A stretch of 64,000 nucleotides of DNA from JBCCTX01 sp965263105 (GCA_965263105.1 CBDHGL010000003.1:1364001-1428000); one strand, 5' to 3'. Positions 54,854 to 63,823 are shown, counted from the stretch's first letter. A program made the numbers and translations. The notes: a model not told the origin generated them from the sequence alone.

Positions 54854-54923
54854 TCCACAATACATCCAGAATTATTGTTATTTAGAAAAAGTCTATCCTT
54901 TTTATTTCCCTAAGCAATTTTTA

Positions 54924-55526
54924 ATGAAATACCCATTATTTATCTCTTTGATAGCTATCCTGGTAGCCTGCACAGCACCAAGTTCTGAAGAACGCACCGT
55001 GGTTCATTCACAGATCGATCCAGGATACAATCCGGAAGCCAAACTGGCCGACTTAGGCATCGAACTTCCCGAGGTAAGCCCTCCGGTGGCTAACTATGTC
55101 AATGCTGTTCGAACAGGGAATCTCCTGTTTTTAGCGGGCAAAGGTCCCAATAAACCCGAGGGAGGCTATGTGACGGGGAAATTGGGAGCGGATTTGAGTG
55201 TGGAGGAAGGCTATGAAGCAGCGAGACTAACCGGGATAGCCCAACTCGCTGTTTTGAAAGCTGAACTTGGCAATCTCAATAAGGTCAAGCGAATTGTAAA
55301 AGTTTTAGGGATGGTGAATTCTGCACCAGATTTTGGTGATCAACCAGAAGTGGTTAATGGATATTCAGACTTGATGGTGGAAGTATTTGGGGATCGAGGA
55401 AAGCACGCACGTGCTGCAGTAGGGATGGGAGCCTTACCTAGGAATATTGCTGTAGAGGTAGAAATGATCGTAGAAGTGTTTGAAGAAGGTAATTCCGGTC
55501 GAGATTACAAGCCCAATGAGCCTTAG
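54924..55526 (+). CDS. RidA-family lipoprotein
   Basis: 200 residues. Lipoprotein signal with lipobox LVAC (Cys16). The RidA domain covers about 40-190: YVNAVRTGNLLFLAGKGPNK, AARLTGIAQLAVLKAELGNLN, KRIVKVLGMVNSAPDF, and KHARAAVGMGALPRNIAVEVEMI with the conserved Arg. It is longer than cytosolic RidA (about 130) because of the leader and the YVTGKLGADLS insertion found in the TdcF/YjgF subfamily that handles different imines. It is the second RidA in the same cluster. The following small gene overlaps its end. Confidence 0.88.
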   Translation: MKYPLFISLIAILVACTAPSSEERTVVHSQIDPGYNPEAKLADLGIELPEVSPPVANYVNAVRTGNLLFLAGKGPNKPEGGYVTGKLGADLSVEEGYEAARLTGIAQLAVLKAELGNLNKVKRIVKVLGMVNSAPDFGDQPEVVNGYSDLMVEVFGDRGKHARAAVGMGALPRNIAVEVEMIVEVFEEGNSGRDYKPNEP

Positions 55527-55818
55527 GGGAAAGCCTCTAGATGCCTCGACATTAAAAAATACTACCTGGAAAGCCTTTCTGAATTCCAAGATGGAATTGG
55601 TGGACTTTAAGTTGATTTCTCTTTTATCTGAGTTTGAAGAGTCCAAGGGGTTTAGAGATGAAAAATTCAATATACTTATGGATTTCACCTTGAAAAATAT
55701 TCATGAGTCGGATCGAGAAACCAAGGAAGAATTGGGCTTAATGATCAATACTTTGATGGAAAGTGAAGGACAGTTACATGAGTTAATCAAGGAATATTTT
55801 GAAGAAGAGTTTGAGTAA
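55516..55818 (+). CDS. Small helical hypothetical protein
   Basis: 100 residues from ATG 55516 (MSLRGKPLDASTL). Overlaps the RidA lipoprotein end by 11 bases in another frame. Predicted to be almost fully helical and acidic, ending KEYFEEEFE. No family recognised. It may be coupled to the RidA gene or act with the molybdopterin oxidoreductase that starts 27 bases downstream. Confidence 0.5.
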   Translation: MSLRGKPLDASTLKNTTWKAFLNSKMELVDFKLISLLSEFEESKGFRDEKFNILMDFTLKNIHESDRETKEELGLMINTLMESEGQLHELIKEYFEEEFE

Positions 55819-55844
55819 GGAGTCAGATTTATTATTTAGAAACG

Positions 55845-57951
55845 ATGAATACTACCACAACTCACTACCGTACTTGCCATCTCTGTGAAGCTATGTGTGG
55901 CCTGGAAATAGAAACATCTGGAAAGGAAGTTGTCAGTATTAGAGGAGATAAAAGAGATCCCTTGAGTCGAGGGCATATCTGTCCCAAGGCCTTAGGCATT
56001 AAGGATATTCATGAAGATCCTGACCGCCTGAGGGAACCCATTAAAAGAACAGATACTGGCTGGGAAAAGATAAGTTGGGAACAAGCTTTTGGGGAAGTGG
56101 TGGAAAATCTCACTCGTATCCAAAATACATATGGCAATAACGCCGTAGGAATTTACCAAGGTAATCCTTCTGTGCACAACCTGGGGACAAGTCTATTTGC
56201 CCCTAACTTCGTCCGATCCCTGAGAACGCAGAATCGATTTTCTGCGACTTCCGTAGATCAACTTCCACATCACCTCGCGGCCATGTATATGCTGGGACAC
56301 CCCAGTTTACTACCTATCCCCGATATCGACCGGACGGACTTCTGGCTGATTTTGGGAGGAAATCCCCTGGTTTCCAACGGGAGTATCATGACCGCTCCAG
56401 ATATAGGTAAGCGAATCCGGGCTATCCAGGAACGGGGAGGAAAGGTAGTTACGGTTGACCCCAGGTATACGGAGACAGCGGCTAAGGCAGATCAACATAT
56501 TTTTATAAAACCGGGAACGGATATCTGGCTTTTATTGGCGATGATTCGGGAGTTATTTGAGCGAGATGGCGTTCAGCTCAAGCACTTGGCTTCCTGTATA
56601 GATGCCCAACAGGTAGCGGAACTGAAGGGCTTGCTTGCCCCCTACACAAGGGAGATAGCTGCCAAGAAAACAGGAATTGACCTGGAAATAATTTCTCAGT
56701 TGGCTCAGCAATTTTTTGAGGCTCACTCAGCTGTAGCTTACGGCAGAATGGGGATTTCAGTGGTAGAGTTTGGAGGTCTATCTCATTGGGCCCTTAATTG
56801 CTTGAATATCCTGAGTGGAAATATGGATAGTCCAGGAGGAATGATGTTTCCCACCCCAGCTTTCGATACCTTGGCCAATTCTTCCAAAGGGAAAATTCGT
56901 TTTGGTCGATGGCACAGTCGAGTGAGAGGCCTGCCAGAGTTTGGAGGGGAATTACCTTCCATTACGCTGGCGGAAGAGTTGCTAACCGAAGGAGATGGCC
57001 AAATAAAAGCTTTGGTTACTTCTTGTGGAAATCCGGTCCTTTCAGTTCCCAATGGGCAAAAACTGGAGGAAGCCCTGGAAAAGTTGGAGTTCATGGTAGC
57101 CATAGATATTTACTTGAATGAAACTACCCGCCATGCAGATATTATCCTTCCCCCTGCTACAGGCTTGGAGTCCGCTCATTATGACGTAGTTTTTCACCAA
57201 CTGGCTATCCGAAATACGGTGAAATATTCCCCGGCCATTTTTCCTAAAGAGGAAGGGAAGTAAAGCGGATTATGAAATTTACCAGGAACTTACTCAAAGA
57301 ATCCAGGCAAAATCCAAAGGGGAAGAACATGAACCTGCTATCGTCACACCAGAGTTTGTCTTAGATATGGGCTTGAGACAAGGCCCTTTTCAACTTAGCT
57401 TGGAAGAAGTTCAACAGCACCCCCATGGTAAGGATTTGGGACCTTTGAAGCAACAGTTTCCAGAGCGCTTGTTTACAGAAAAGGGAAGAATAAATCTGCT
57501 CCCTGAGTTGTTTGTCAAAGATATAGACAGGTTAAATAAGCAAGTGGAGACACAAAGTGGCTTATTGTTAATAGGGAGAAGGCATTTGCGAAGCAATAAC
57601 TCCTGGATGCACAACAGTCAAAGACTTGTCAAAGGCAGGGATCGATGTACCTTACTGATTCATCCAGAAGATGCCAAACAACGCCAACTTCAAAGCGGTG
57701 AGAAAGCTCGAGTGAGTTCACGGGTAGGATGTGTAGAGATTCCAGTAGAAATAAGCGATGAAATCATGGAAGGAGTAGTGAGTATTCCCCATGGCTGGGG
57801 CCATTCTCGTCAAGGTATCCAATTGGAAATAGCGCAAGCCCATGCAGGCGTAAGTTTAAACGACCTGACTGATGATAGCTTTTTTGATGTTCTTTCTGGA
57901 AACGCGGCTGTCAATGGGGTTCCTGTAGAGGTTGCGGGGGTAGGACATTAG
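55845..57951 (+). pseudogene. Molybdopterin oxidoreductase with frameshift near 57258
   Basis: Frame 1 (55845-57263) encodes the [4Fe-4S] motif Cys11-x2-Cys14-x3-Cys18...Cys46 and the molybdopterin domain (VGIYQGNPSVHN, ILGGNPLVSNGS, KVVTVDPRYTETA, YGRMGISVVEFGG, TSCGNPVLSVPNG, ADIILPPATGLES). It stops at 57263 after FPKEEGK. Frame 3 resumes at once with KADYEIYQELTQRIQAKS, continues through LIGRRHLRSNNSWMHN and ends with the dinucleotide-binding domain at 57951 (VSIPHGWGH). One base inserted near 57258-57261 explains the break; repaired length 701. It has no Tat signal, so likely cytoplasmic and formate-dehydrogenase/assimilatory-reductase-like. Substrate unknown. Confidence 0.88.
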
Positions 57952-58071
57952 TACTCCGGCTGGCTTGTTCTGGGTTCATTTACCCCAAAAACACATCTTA
58001 GTGTGATTTTTTTGTAGAAATTCACTTAATTCGTTATTTTCATAAGAAAATCTCATTAAAATGTGGATTGA

Positions 58072-58266
58072 ATGATTGGTTCCCAGATTAAAATGAGGAG
58101 GAAAGTCCTCCGTATTTCTCAACGGGAATTGGCTGATTTTGCAGAAATTAGTGTCAATACCTTGTACAAGATTGAGCGAAATCAGGGCAACCCTACACTG
58201 GAGGTATTAGAAAAAATAGCAGATGTGTTAGGTATGGAAGTGTGCCTAAACATAAAAACTCTATAA
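58072..58266 (+). CDS. hipB: HipB-like antitoxin (XRE-type HTH)
   Basis: 64 residues. The XRE helix-turn-helix occupies residues 5-58: IKMRRKVLRISQRELADFAE, then ISVNTLYKIERNQGNPTLEV, LEKIADVLGM. It lacks the longer C-terminal tail of E. coli HipB. It is the first gene of a three-gene operon with a HipS-like and a HipT-like gene. Probably represses the operon by binding its own promoter in the about 110 bases upstream. Confidence 0.88.
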   Translation: MIGSQIKMRRKVLRISQRELADFAEISVNTLYKIERNQGNPTLEVLEKIADVLGMEVCLNIKTL

Positions 58267-58277
58267 GTGATATTCAC

Positions 58278-58610
58278 ATGCGAGTAGCTGAGGTGTTTGT
58301 AAATAAGGAAAAAGCAGGCCTACTCATTCAGGATGATAAAGGTAAATTCTCTTTTGCTTATACCAAGGAATGGCTAGCCAATCCTCAACATCCTCCGGTG
58401 AGTCTCACTTTGCCCAAGACCATGGATCTTTATCGGTCTGATCATTTGTTTCCCTTTTTTTTTCATCTATTACCTGAAGGAGCCAATAAGGAAATTATTT
58501 GCAGGGAATACCGTATAGATCCGGAGGATTTTTTTGGACTATTGCTACAGGTATCTACTTACGATACTATAGGTAAGGTTGGCATCCGAGCAGTAAGAGA
58601 AGCGGAATGA
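58278..58610 (+). CDS. hipS: HipS-like subunit (HipA N-terminal subdomain)
   Basis: 110 residues from ATG 58278 (MRVAEVFVNKEKAGLLIQD); a GTG at 58242 inside hipB is possible but less likely. The domain matches the N-subdomain-1 that is fused in HipA: FSFAYTKEWLANPQHPPVSL, PKTMDLYRSDHLFPFFFHLLPEG, and the C-terminal FGLLLQVSTYDTIGKVGIRAV. In the tripartite HipBST system this separate protein is the antitoxin. The kinase gene starts at 58607, overlapping the stop in ATGA fashion. Confidence 0.85.
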   Translation: MRVAEVFVNKEKAGLLIQDDKGKFSFAYTKEWLANPQHPPVSLTLPKTMDLYRSDHLFPFFFHLLPEGANKEIICREYRIDPEDFFGLLLQVSTYDTIGKVGIRAVREAE

Positions 58611-59587
58611 GTTTACTTAGCATCAAACATTGTCCGGGTAGCCTGATGGAAGGCTATCAAACATATTCTAAAAACTACCTCAGAAAGATGTTTATGGGAA
58701 GAACCGTCTCTCATATTCTCCCATATAATTCTCCAGTCCGGGAAGAAGGGATCCCCCCCAATTTTGTGGCAAATATGGGGCGAATATCTATATCCGGTGT
58801 CCAGGAAAAATTTTCCTTGTTTTTGGACAAAAATAAATTGCGCTTAACAGAAGAGGATGAACAGGGAACCTATATACTTAAGCCTATTCCAAATTTCGGA
58901 AAAAATCGAAGTGAGATTCCCGCAAATGAGCATCTAACTATGCAATTGGCAGAGCAGGTTTTTTCAATTGAAACGGCCAAAAATGGACTGATCTTTTTTC
59001 AAGGGGGGGAGCCTGCATATCTTACAAAAAGGTTTGATGTCAAACCGGACTCATCTAAGTGGGGACAAGAAGACTTTGCCAGTCTTGCTGAAAAAACCCC
59101 TCAAACTCATGGGGCTCACTACAAATATTTGGGAAATTATAGTGAGTTATTTGAGATCTTGAAAAAATATGTACCTGCCTATAGAATTGAAGCAACGAGA
59201 TTATTACGTTTGATCATATTTAATTACTTGTTTTCAAATGGGGATGCCCACCTGAAGAATTTTTCTTTACTTGAGACCTCTATGGGGGATTATAGATTGA
59301 GTCCTGCGTATGATTTGCTCAATACGCGATTACATGTAGAAGATACAGATTTTGCTTTAGAAGAGGGCTTGTTACCTAGCGCCTTGGCCAAAGGTAAGAT
59401 GAGGAAGCAGTTTCTGGTGTTGTCGGATAGGGCCGAAATACCGAAACATCAGGGGGAAAAAATGCTAAGCATGATGAGTCTTCAATCTGATAAAGTCATC
59501 TCATTGATAGGCCGATCATTTTTATCTGACAAAGCAAAGAGGGCATACCTTCAAATGTATCAACGAAAGTTAAAAAAGCTAAGCTAG
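58607..59587 (+). CDS. hipT: HipT-like kinase toxin
   Basis: 326 residues. Short HipA-type Ser/Thr kinase without the N-terminal subdomain. Key features: autophosphorylation loop Ser61-Ile-Ser63 (MGRISISGVQEKF), ATP-binding Lys in YILKPIPNF, catalytic loop LFSNGDAHLKNFSL and metal Asp in SPAYDLLNT. In E. coli O127 HipT phosphorylates tryptophanyl-tRNA synthetase and the SxS motif controls activity. The arrangement hipB-hipS-hipT, with 11-base spacing and a 4-base overlap, is the canonical HipBST layout. It is not a frameshifted HipA: each piece has its own start and stop in the tight-operon style. Confidence 0.9.
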   Translation: MSLLSIKHCPGSLMEGYQTYSKNYLRKMFMGRTVSHILPYNSPVREEGIPPNFVANMGRISISGVQEKFSLFLDKNKLRLTEEDEQGTYILKPIPNFGKNRSEIPANEHLTMQLAEQVFSIETAKNGLIFFQGGEPAYLTKRFDVKPDSSKWGQEDFASLAEKTPQTHGAHYKYLGNYSELFEILKKYVPAYRIEATRLLRLIIFNYLFSNGDAHLKNFSLLETSMGDYRLSPAYDLLNTRLHVEDTDFALEEGLLPSALAKGKMRKQFLVLSDRAEIPKHQGEKMLSMMSLQSDKVISLIGRSFLSDKAKRAYLQMYQRKLKKLS

Positions 59588-59630
59588 CGTACTTTTTCAT
59601 TTATTATTTTTCCTTTCACCCTTTCTATTT

Positions 59631-60068
59631 ATGCATTTAGCTCAAGTAAATATCGGTATTCTTCATAAACCCATTGACCACCCGGATACAGCTGAGTTTA
59701 AGGATAACCTGGATAAGATAAATGCCCTGGCAGAAGCTAGCCCGGGCTTTGTCTGGCGGATGAAGGATGAGGGGGGAAACAACACAGAACTAAAAGTATC
59801 GGATAATCCGCTGGAAATCATTAATATATCCGTTTGGGAAGATGTGGAATCCCTACAAAGTTTTGCCTATAAAACCGAACACATCAACTTTGTTCGCAGG
59901 CGTTCTGAATGGTTTGCTCCATACCCTGGTCCCTATTTTGCCATGTGGTGGATTCCTGAAGGCCATCTCCCAAGCTTAGAAGAGGCCGTGGAGAGACTGA
60001 GTATCCTGAAGGAGCATGGGGAAAGCCAAAGAGCCTTTACTTTTCGCCATATATACGCTCCAGGCTAA
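59631..60068 (+). CDS. DUF3291 protein
   Basis: 145 residues. Matches the dimeric alpha/beta-barrel-like DUF3291 family: MHLAQVNIGILHKPIDHPD, ASPGFVWRMKDEGG, IINISVWEDVESLQSFAYKT, HINFVRRRSEWF, and PYFAMWWIPEGHLPSLEEAVERL. Cytoplasmic. Function unknown; related proteins are ABM-like small monooxygenase folds. Located downstream of the hip operon, with no obvious link. Confidence 0.87.
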   Translation: MHLAQVNIGILHKPIDHPDTAEFKDNLDKINALAEASPGFVWRMKDEGGNNTELKVSDNPLEIINISVWEDVESLQSFAYKTEHINFVRRRSEWFAPYPGPYFAMWWIPEGHLPSLEEAVERLSILKEHGESQRAFTFRHIYAPG

Positions 60069-60121
60069 CTCTTTAGCCAAAAAGGCGTATATTGCTAGAC
60101 AGTTTATCGAGTCGGGATTCT

Positions 60122-60967
60122 ATGTCTACACACGAATTATCCATAGATACAAGCGCCTACACCCACAAGCTTTCCTATGCGTCTGCAGAGGATCCTTGGT
60201 GGAAGCGTAATTTGATCCGTTTTCTAGAGTTTTTAACCGGGCGACCTAAGATTGAGCGCCTCTATAAGGAGTTACGCGAAATGGACCTAGTTCCCAATAA
60301 AGTATGGGATGTTGCCTTGGAAAAGCTAGAGGTCTCTGCTGTTTACGATAAACGCCAATTGGATAAAATTCCTCATGAAGGTCCCTTGGTCTTTATTTCT
60401 AATCATCCTTTTGGGGTATTAGATGGCTTACTGCTCGGGCAATTGGTCTCCTGTGTCCGCAAGGAATTCTCGGTACTCGTTCATGATGCCCTCACTAAGC
60501 AGGATGAACGGCTAGATAAATTTTTGCTTCCAGTAGATTTTCGAGAAACCAAAGAAGCCCTGCACACCAATATAGAAACCCGGAAGAAGTCAATGGAAAC
60601 CCTACAGGCGGGGAATGCACTGGCAATCTTTCCTGCGGGAGGTGTATCTACTTCACCTAAAGGCTTTGGAAAGGCTCAGGACCTTGAATGGAAGCGCTTC
60701 ACAGCTAAGCTGATTCAGCGTTCTAAGGCCACGGTCGTACCCGTGTATTTTCATGGCCAGAATAGCCGTTTGTTTCAGCTAGTAAGCCAGATCAGTCAGC
60801 TATTGCGCTATGGTCTATTACTTCATGAGGTGCGGAATAAAATGGGCGATCAAATTCAGGTAACAGTAGGTGACCCGATCCCTTTTGAAGAATTATCTGA
60901 GATAAAAGACCGCCAGCAGTTGTTGGACCATCTTCGAGCTGTTACCTTAAATCTGGCAAGCAACTAA
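60122..60967 (+). CDS. PlsC-like lysophospholipid acyltransferase
   Basis: 281 residues from ATG 60122 (MSTHELSIDT); the frame opens at 60092 but the first Met with a fitting N-terminus is chosen. The 1-acylglycerol-3-phosphate acyltransferase core is present, with NHPFGVLDGLLLG (NHPFxxxD in place of the usual HxxxxD block), AIFPAGGVST and VVPVYFHGQNSRLF. It resembles the hemolysin-like acyltransferases that act on ornithine or glycerolipids. Starts 53 bases after the DUF3291 stop, same strand. Confidence 0.83.
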   Translation: MSTHELSIDTSAYTHKLSYASAEDPWWKRNLIRFLEFLTGRPKIERLYKELREMDLVPNKVWDVALEKLEVSAVYDKRQLDKIPHEGPLVFISNHPFGVLDGLLLGQLVSCVRKEFSVLVHDALTKQDERLDKFLLPVDFRETKEALHTNIETRKKSMETLQAGNALAIFPAGGVSTSPKGFGKAQDLEWKRFTAKLIQRSKATVVPVYFHGQNSRLFQLVSQISQLLRYGLLLHEVRNKMGDQIQVTVGDPIPFEELSEIKDRQQLLDHLRAVTLNLASN

Positions 60968-61077
60968 TCTTCGCTTATCATTTTGGGAATTAGGAGCCTA
61001 TCCATTATTGGGGTAGAAGGCGAGTACTCCACCGTGCCATTCTCATTTAACCTCTACCGCTACAAAATTATGCTTTT

Positions 61078-62238
61078 TTACCGCGTTGAAAAGCGATAAA
61101 CGGTGCTATGTTGATAGCTTTGTCCAGGGTCTAATCTCGTGGATGGAAAATTGGGTTGGTTGGGAGAGTCAGGATAATGTTGGGTTTCCAAACAGAGACC
61201 AGAACGATGTTGATAGATAGTTCCTCCCCTTCCTGTTAGTGTGCCATCCAAGAAGTTTCCCGAATAAAATTGAACTCCAGGCTGGGTAGTAAGTACTTCC
61301 ATTACCCTTCCGCTTGTGGGTTCATACACGGTAATGACCTTTTCTAACCCTTCAGTACTCCGGGCAAAAATGTAGTTGTGGTCATATCCTTTTCCAAATA
61401 TGATTTGCTCTTCTTCTGCATCGATTCTTTGACCAATAGGGGTGGAATTTCTGAAATCAAAGGCAGTCCCCTCCACTTGCATAAATTCTCCTGTGGGGAT
61501 CAGCGTTGAATCTACTGGGGTAATAGATTCCGCGTGCATTTGCAATTCGTGTCCCAAAATATCACTGGCTCCGGCATCTTTTAAATTGAAATAGGCATGG
61601 TTGGTCAAGTTGACTACAGTAGGCGCATCTGTAGATGCGCTATAATCAATTTTTAGGCTATTGTCAGGAGTAAGGGTATACAGTACAGTGACACTTAAGT
61701 TGCCTGGATATCCCTCTTCTCCGTCTTCACTCGTATAGGATAGTTTTACGCCCACCCCTTCTTCGGATTCAAAACTATCTCCTTCCCAGACCCGCTTGTC
61801 AAATCCCTTATTTCCTCCATGAAGGGAGTTAGGACCATTATTCAGGGCTAGCGAGTAGGTAGTTTTCTCCAGGGTAAACTTCCCCTTAGCAATTCGATTG
61901 CCATAGCGCCCAATCAAGGCACCAAAAAAGGGATGTGTTCCTTCATATCCTTTTAGGTCGTCAAAGCCCAGCGTTACCTCTCCCATATTTCCCGCTTTAT
62001 CGGGAACTTTTATGGAGGTAACGATACCTCCGTAGGTAATAATACCCACTTCCATACCTTGGGAATTGGTCAGGGTAAAAAGTCGAATCTCTTCGCCGCT
62101 AGACAAGGTTCCGTAAGAACTTTCCTGAACAGAAGCCAGAGTCTCTGGATCTTCCTGTTCTTCAGATGGGGGAGTACAGGCCATAAGAAAAAAGGAAAAA
62201 ATAAAGGTAAAAAAAGAAACGAATTTAATATAAGGCAT
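61078..62238 (-). CDS. Aldose 1-epimerase (galactose mutarotase) lipoprotein
   Basis: 386 residues from ATG 62238 (MPYIKFVSFFTFIFSFFLMAC), a lipoprotein signal with lipobox FLMAC. The frame is open to 62268 but the signal sets this start. Beta-sandwich mutarotase motifs: GTHPFFGALIGRYGNRIAKG, PNSLHGGNKGFDKRVWEG, LTNHAYFNLKDAG, and the catalytic Glu in LCLETQHYPDSPN. It would equilibrate alpha and beta anomers of sugars at the cell surface. A composite dispersed repeat separates it from the cytochrome gene (62251-62390). Confidence 0.92.
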   Translation of the reverse strand: MPYIKFVSFFTFIFSFFLMACTPPSEEQEDPETLASVQESSYGTLSSGEEIRLFTLTNSQGMEVGIITYGGIVTSIKVPDKAGNMGEVTLGFDDLKGYEGTHPFFGALIGRYGNRIAKGKFTLEKTTYSLALNNGPNSLHGGNKGFDKRVWEGDSFESEEGVGVKLSYTSEDGEEGYPGNLSVTVLYTLTPDNSLKIDYSASTDAPTVVNLTNHAYFNLKDAGASDILGHELQMHAESITPVDSTLIPTGEFMQVEGTAFDFRNSTPIGQRIDAEEEQIIFGKGYDHNYIFARSTEGLEKVITVYEPTSGRVMEVLTTQPGVQFYSGNFLDGTLTGRGGTIYQHRSGLCLETQHYPDSPNQPNFPSTRLDPGQSYQHSTVYRFSTR

Positions 62239-62250
62239 GGGAAATTGCTT

Positions 62251-62390
62251 TAATAGTTGACGGTCCATAGCTGAGCTTGGAGGAGTGAGCGGTCAGATGC
62301 GAGTTCTATAATTTTTTCCTTTGATAATTCTCAAATTATTTCATCCTCGCATCAATTCATTCTGTGGACTGTCGACTATGGACTATTATA
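62251..62390. repeat. Composite dispersed repeat
   Basis: Left end TAATAGTTGACGGTCCATAG (62251-62270), right end TCTGTGGACTGTCGACTATG (62361-62380) then GACTATTATA. A purine-rich block (GGAGGAGTGAGCGGTCAGAT) faces ATCCTCGCATCAATTC. It has the same layout as copies at 41647-41760 and 44837-44961. Confidence 0.6.
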
Positions 62391-62398
62391 CTAACCAC

Positions 62399-63823
62399 CT
62401 ATTCTGCCACCTTAGTCACCTGAAATCCCGTATCCACCATCATGTCTGGTCTAGCCTCTTTGAGTTTGTCGGCAGCTTCTTGACTTACCTGTGTTTGCCA
62501 GAGGTATAGTCGTTTTAGTCCTTCCATAGATTGTAGAGCCGTTAAGCAGCCATCCCCCACTTGGGAACCATACAGATTTAAGTATTCCAATTTGGTCAAT
62601 CCCTTCAAGTGTTCAATCCCTGCATCAGAAATAGCTGTATTGTCCAAACGCAATTTCATGAGATTAGGTAATTGACCTACAACTTCCAGCATTTCATCTG
62701 TAACCTCTGTTTTGCCGAGGTTGAGCCAAAGAATCTGTTCCTTGGCTTGCAGCAAGGCTTTCATCTGGGAGGTACTAATAGTGGTATCACTCAAGGATAG
62801 ATCCACATCCAAGAAGGGATTTTCCTGAGCAACATGGCTTACCCTAAAACCTTGGGCTCGAATTTTATCAATATTAGCAGGATCAGCTTGGGGAATTCCT
62901 GCTCCGGCCAACATATCTGCCTTGGCAGATGCAGCATCTAACCCCAATTCGCGAGCTAAAATGGGCCTAAATTCATCGGACAAAGCCATTGCTCCCAACA
63001 GGTCTTTTTCTGGCGCTCCCTTTTCTATCCACCACTCAAGAATAGCAATCTGGTCTTCAGTCAAGGGCTTTTTTCCTTCAGGGGGCATGAAGTCTTCGTC
63101 CTCCTCCGGCAACGTTACCCGATATATCAATTCACTGTCTGATGGGTCCTTTCCAGCCTCCACAATCTCTCCATGTTTCCCCCCTTCCATAAGGCTGGCG
63201 AAACTGGTCATCATCAGGCCTCCTTTTTTCTTATTGGTATTGTGGCAGCTATTGCATCTCGCCTCCAGGATGGGTTGAACGACATCGGCAAATACTTCCG
63301 CAGAATCGAGATTAGTTACCACTCGACGCTCTTTCTTCACCTTGGGAGGAAGTCCAGCTAAAGCCCGCATGCCATTGGGCATGTATTGGGTAAGGTAGGT
63401 AGATCCATGAGTAAGAGATCCTCCTAAGTGTCCTGTATATCCCAGCATTCCTAACATAAGGACAAAGGTGCTGATATACATCGGTTTTCCAGGTCCAGAA
63501 GAGATATAGGAAGGCCTGCGATGAAGTATATAGGCCAGTATGGCAAAAACGGCTACCCCTATACCCAGCCACATATGCCAGGAAAGGGTGGATTCATCAT
63601 AGCCTCCACTGTAAGATAACATATAGCCAAAGATGGCGGCAATTATGGCACTTAAAGCCCCCAGAAAAAGGCTAGTACCTACCGCTCCTCTTAAATTGGC
63701 ATAAGCTTCTTTTCTTCCCATCCATTCAAATATGGCCGCAAGCAACAAAAAGCCAATCGGAAGGTGAACAACTAGGGGATGAAATCTTCCTAGAAAAATG
63801 ACAATGTCTGATACCTCGTTCAT
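62399..63823 (-). CDS. Membrane-bound cytochrome c (PSCyt1-type) with leucine-rich repeats
   Basis: 474 residues. N-terminal membrane part with four to five segments (DUF2231-like; FHPLVVHLPIGFLLLAAIFEW, FLGALSAIIAAIFGYMLS, LGIGVAVFAILAYIL, STFVLMLGMLGYTGHLGG). Heme site Cys190-x2-Cys193-His194 (ARCNSCHNT) in a PSCyt1-like domain ending MPPEGKKPLTEDQIAILEWW. The C-terminal 200 residues hold leucine-rich repeats (NLMKLRLDNTAISDAGIEHL, LTKLEYLNLYGSQVG). This architecture recurs in Bacteroidota and Planctomycetes near oxidoreductase and glycan genes. The redox partner is unknown. Confidence 0.85.
   Translation of the reverse strand: MNEVSDIVIFLGRFHPLVVHLPIGFLLLAAIFEWMGRKEAYANLRGAVGTSLFLGALSAIIAAIFGYMLSYSGGYDESTLSWHMWLGIGVAVFAILAYILHRRPSYISSGPGKPMYISTFVLMLGMLGYTGHLGGSLTHGSTYLTQYMPNGMRALAGLPPKVKKERRVVTNLDSAEVFADVVQPILEARCNSCHNTNKKKGGLMMTSFASLMEGGKHGEIVEAGKDPSDSELIYRVTLPEEDEDFMPPEGKKPLTEDQIAILEWWIEKGAPEKDLLGAMALSDEFRPILARELGLDAASAKADMLAGAGIPQADPANIDKIRAQGFRVSHVAQENPFLDVDLSLSDTTISTSQMKALLQAKEQILWLNLGKTEVTDEMLEVVGQLPNLMKLRLDNTAISDAGIEHLKGLTKLEYLNLYGSQVGDGCLTALQSMEGLKRLYLWQTQVSQEAADKLKEARPDMMVDTGFQVTKVAE

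Noticed and set aside
58278..59587. hipA split by a frameshift
   Set aside because: The small piece ends and the kinase begins in a clean ATGA overlap, the kinase has its own start and an SxS loop, and the order matches the known HipBST arrangement.
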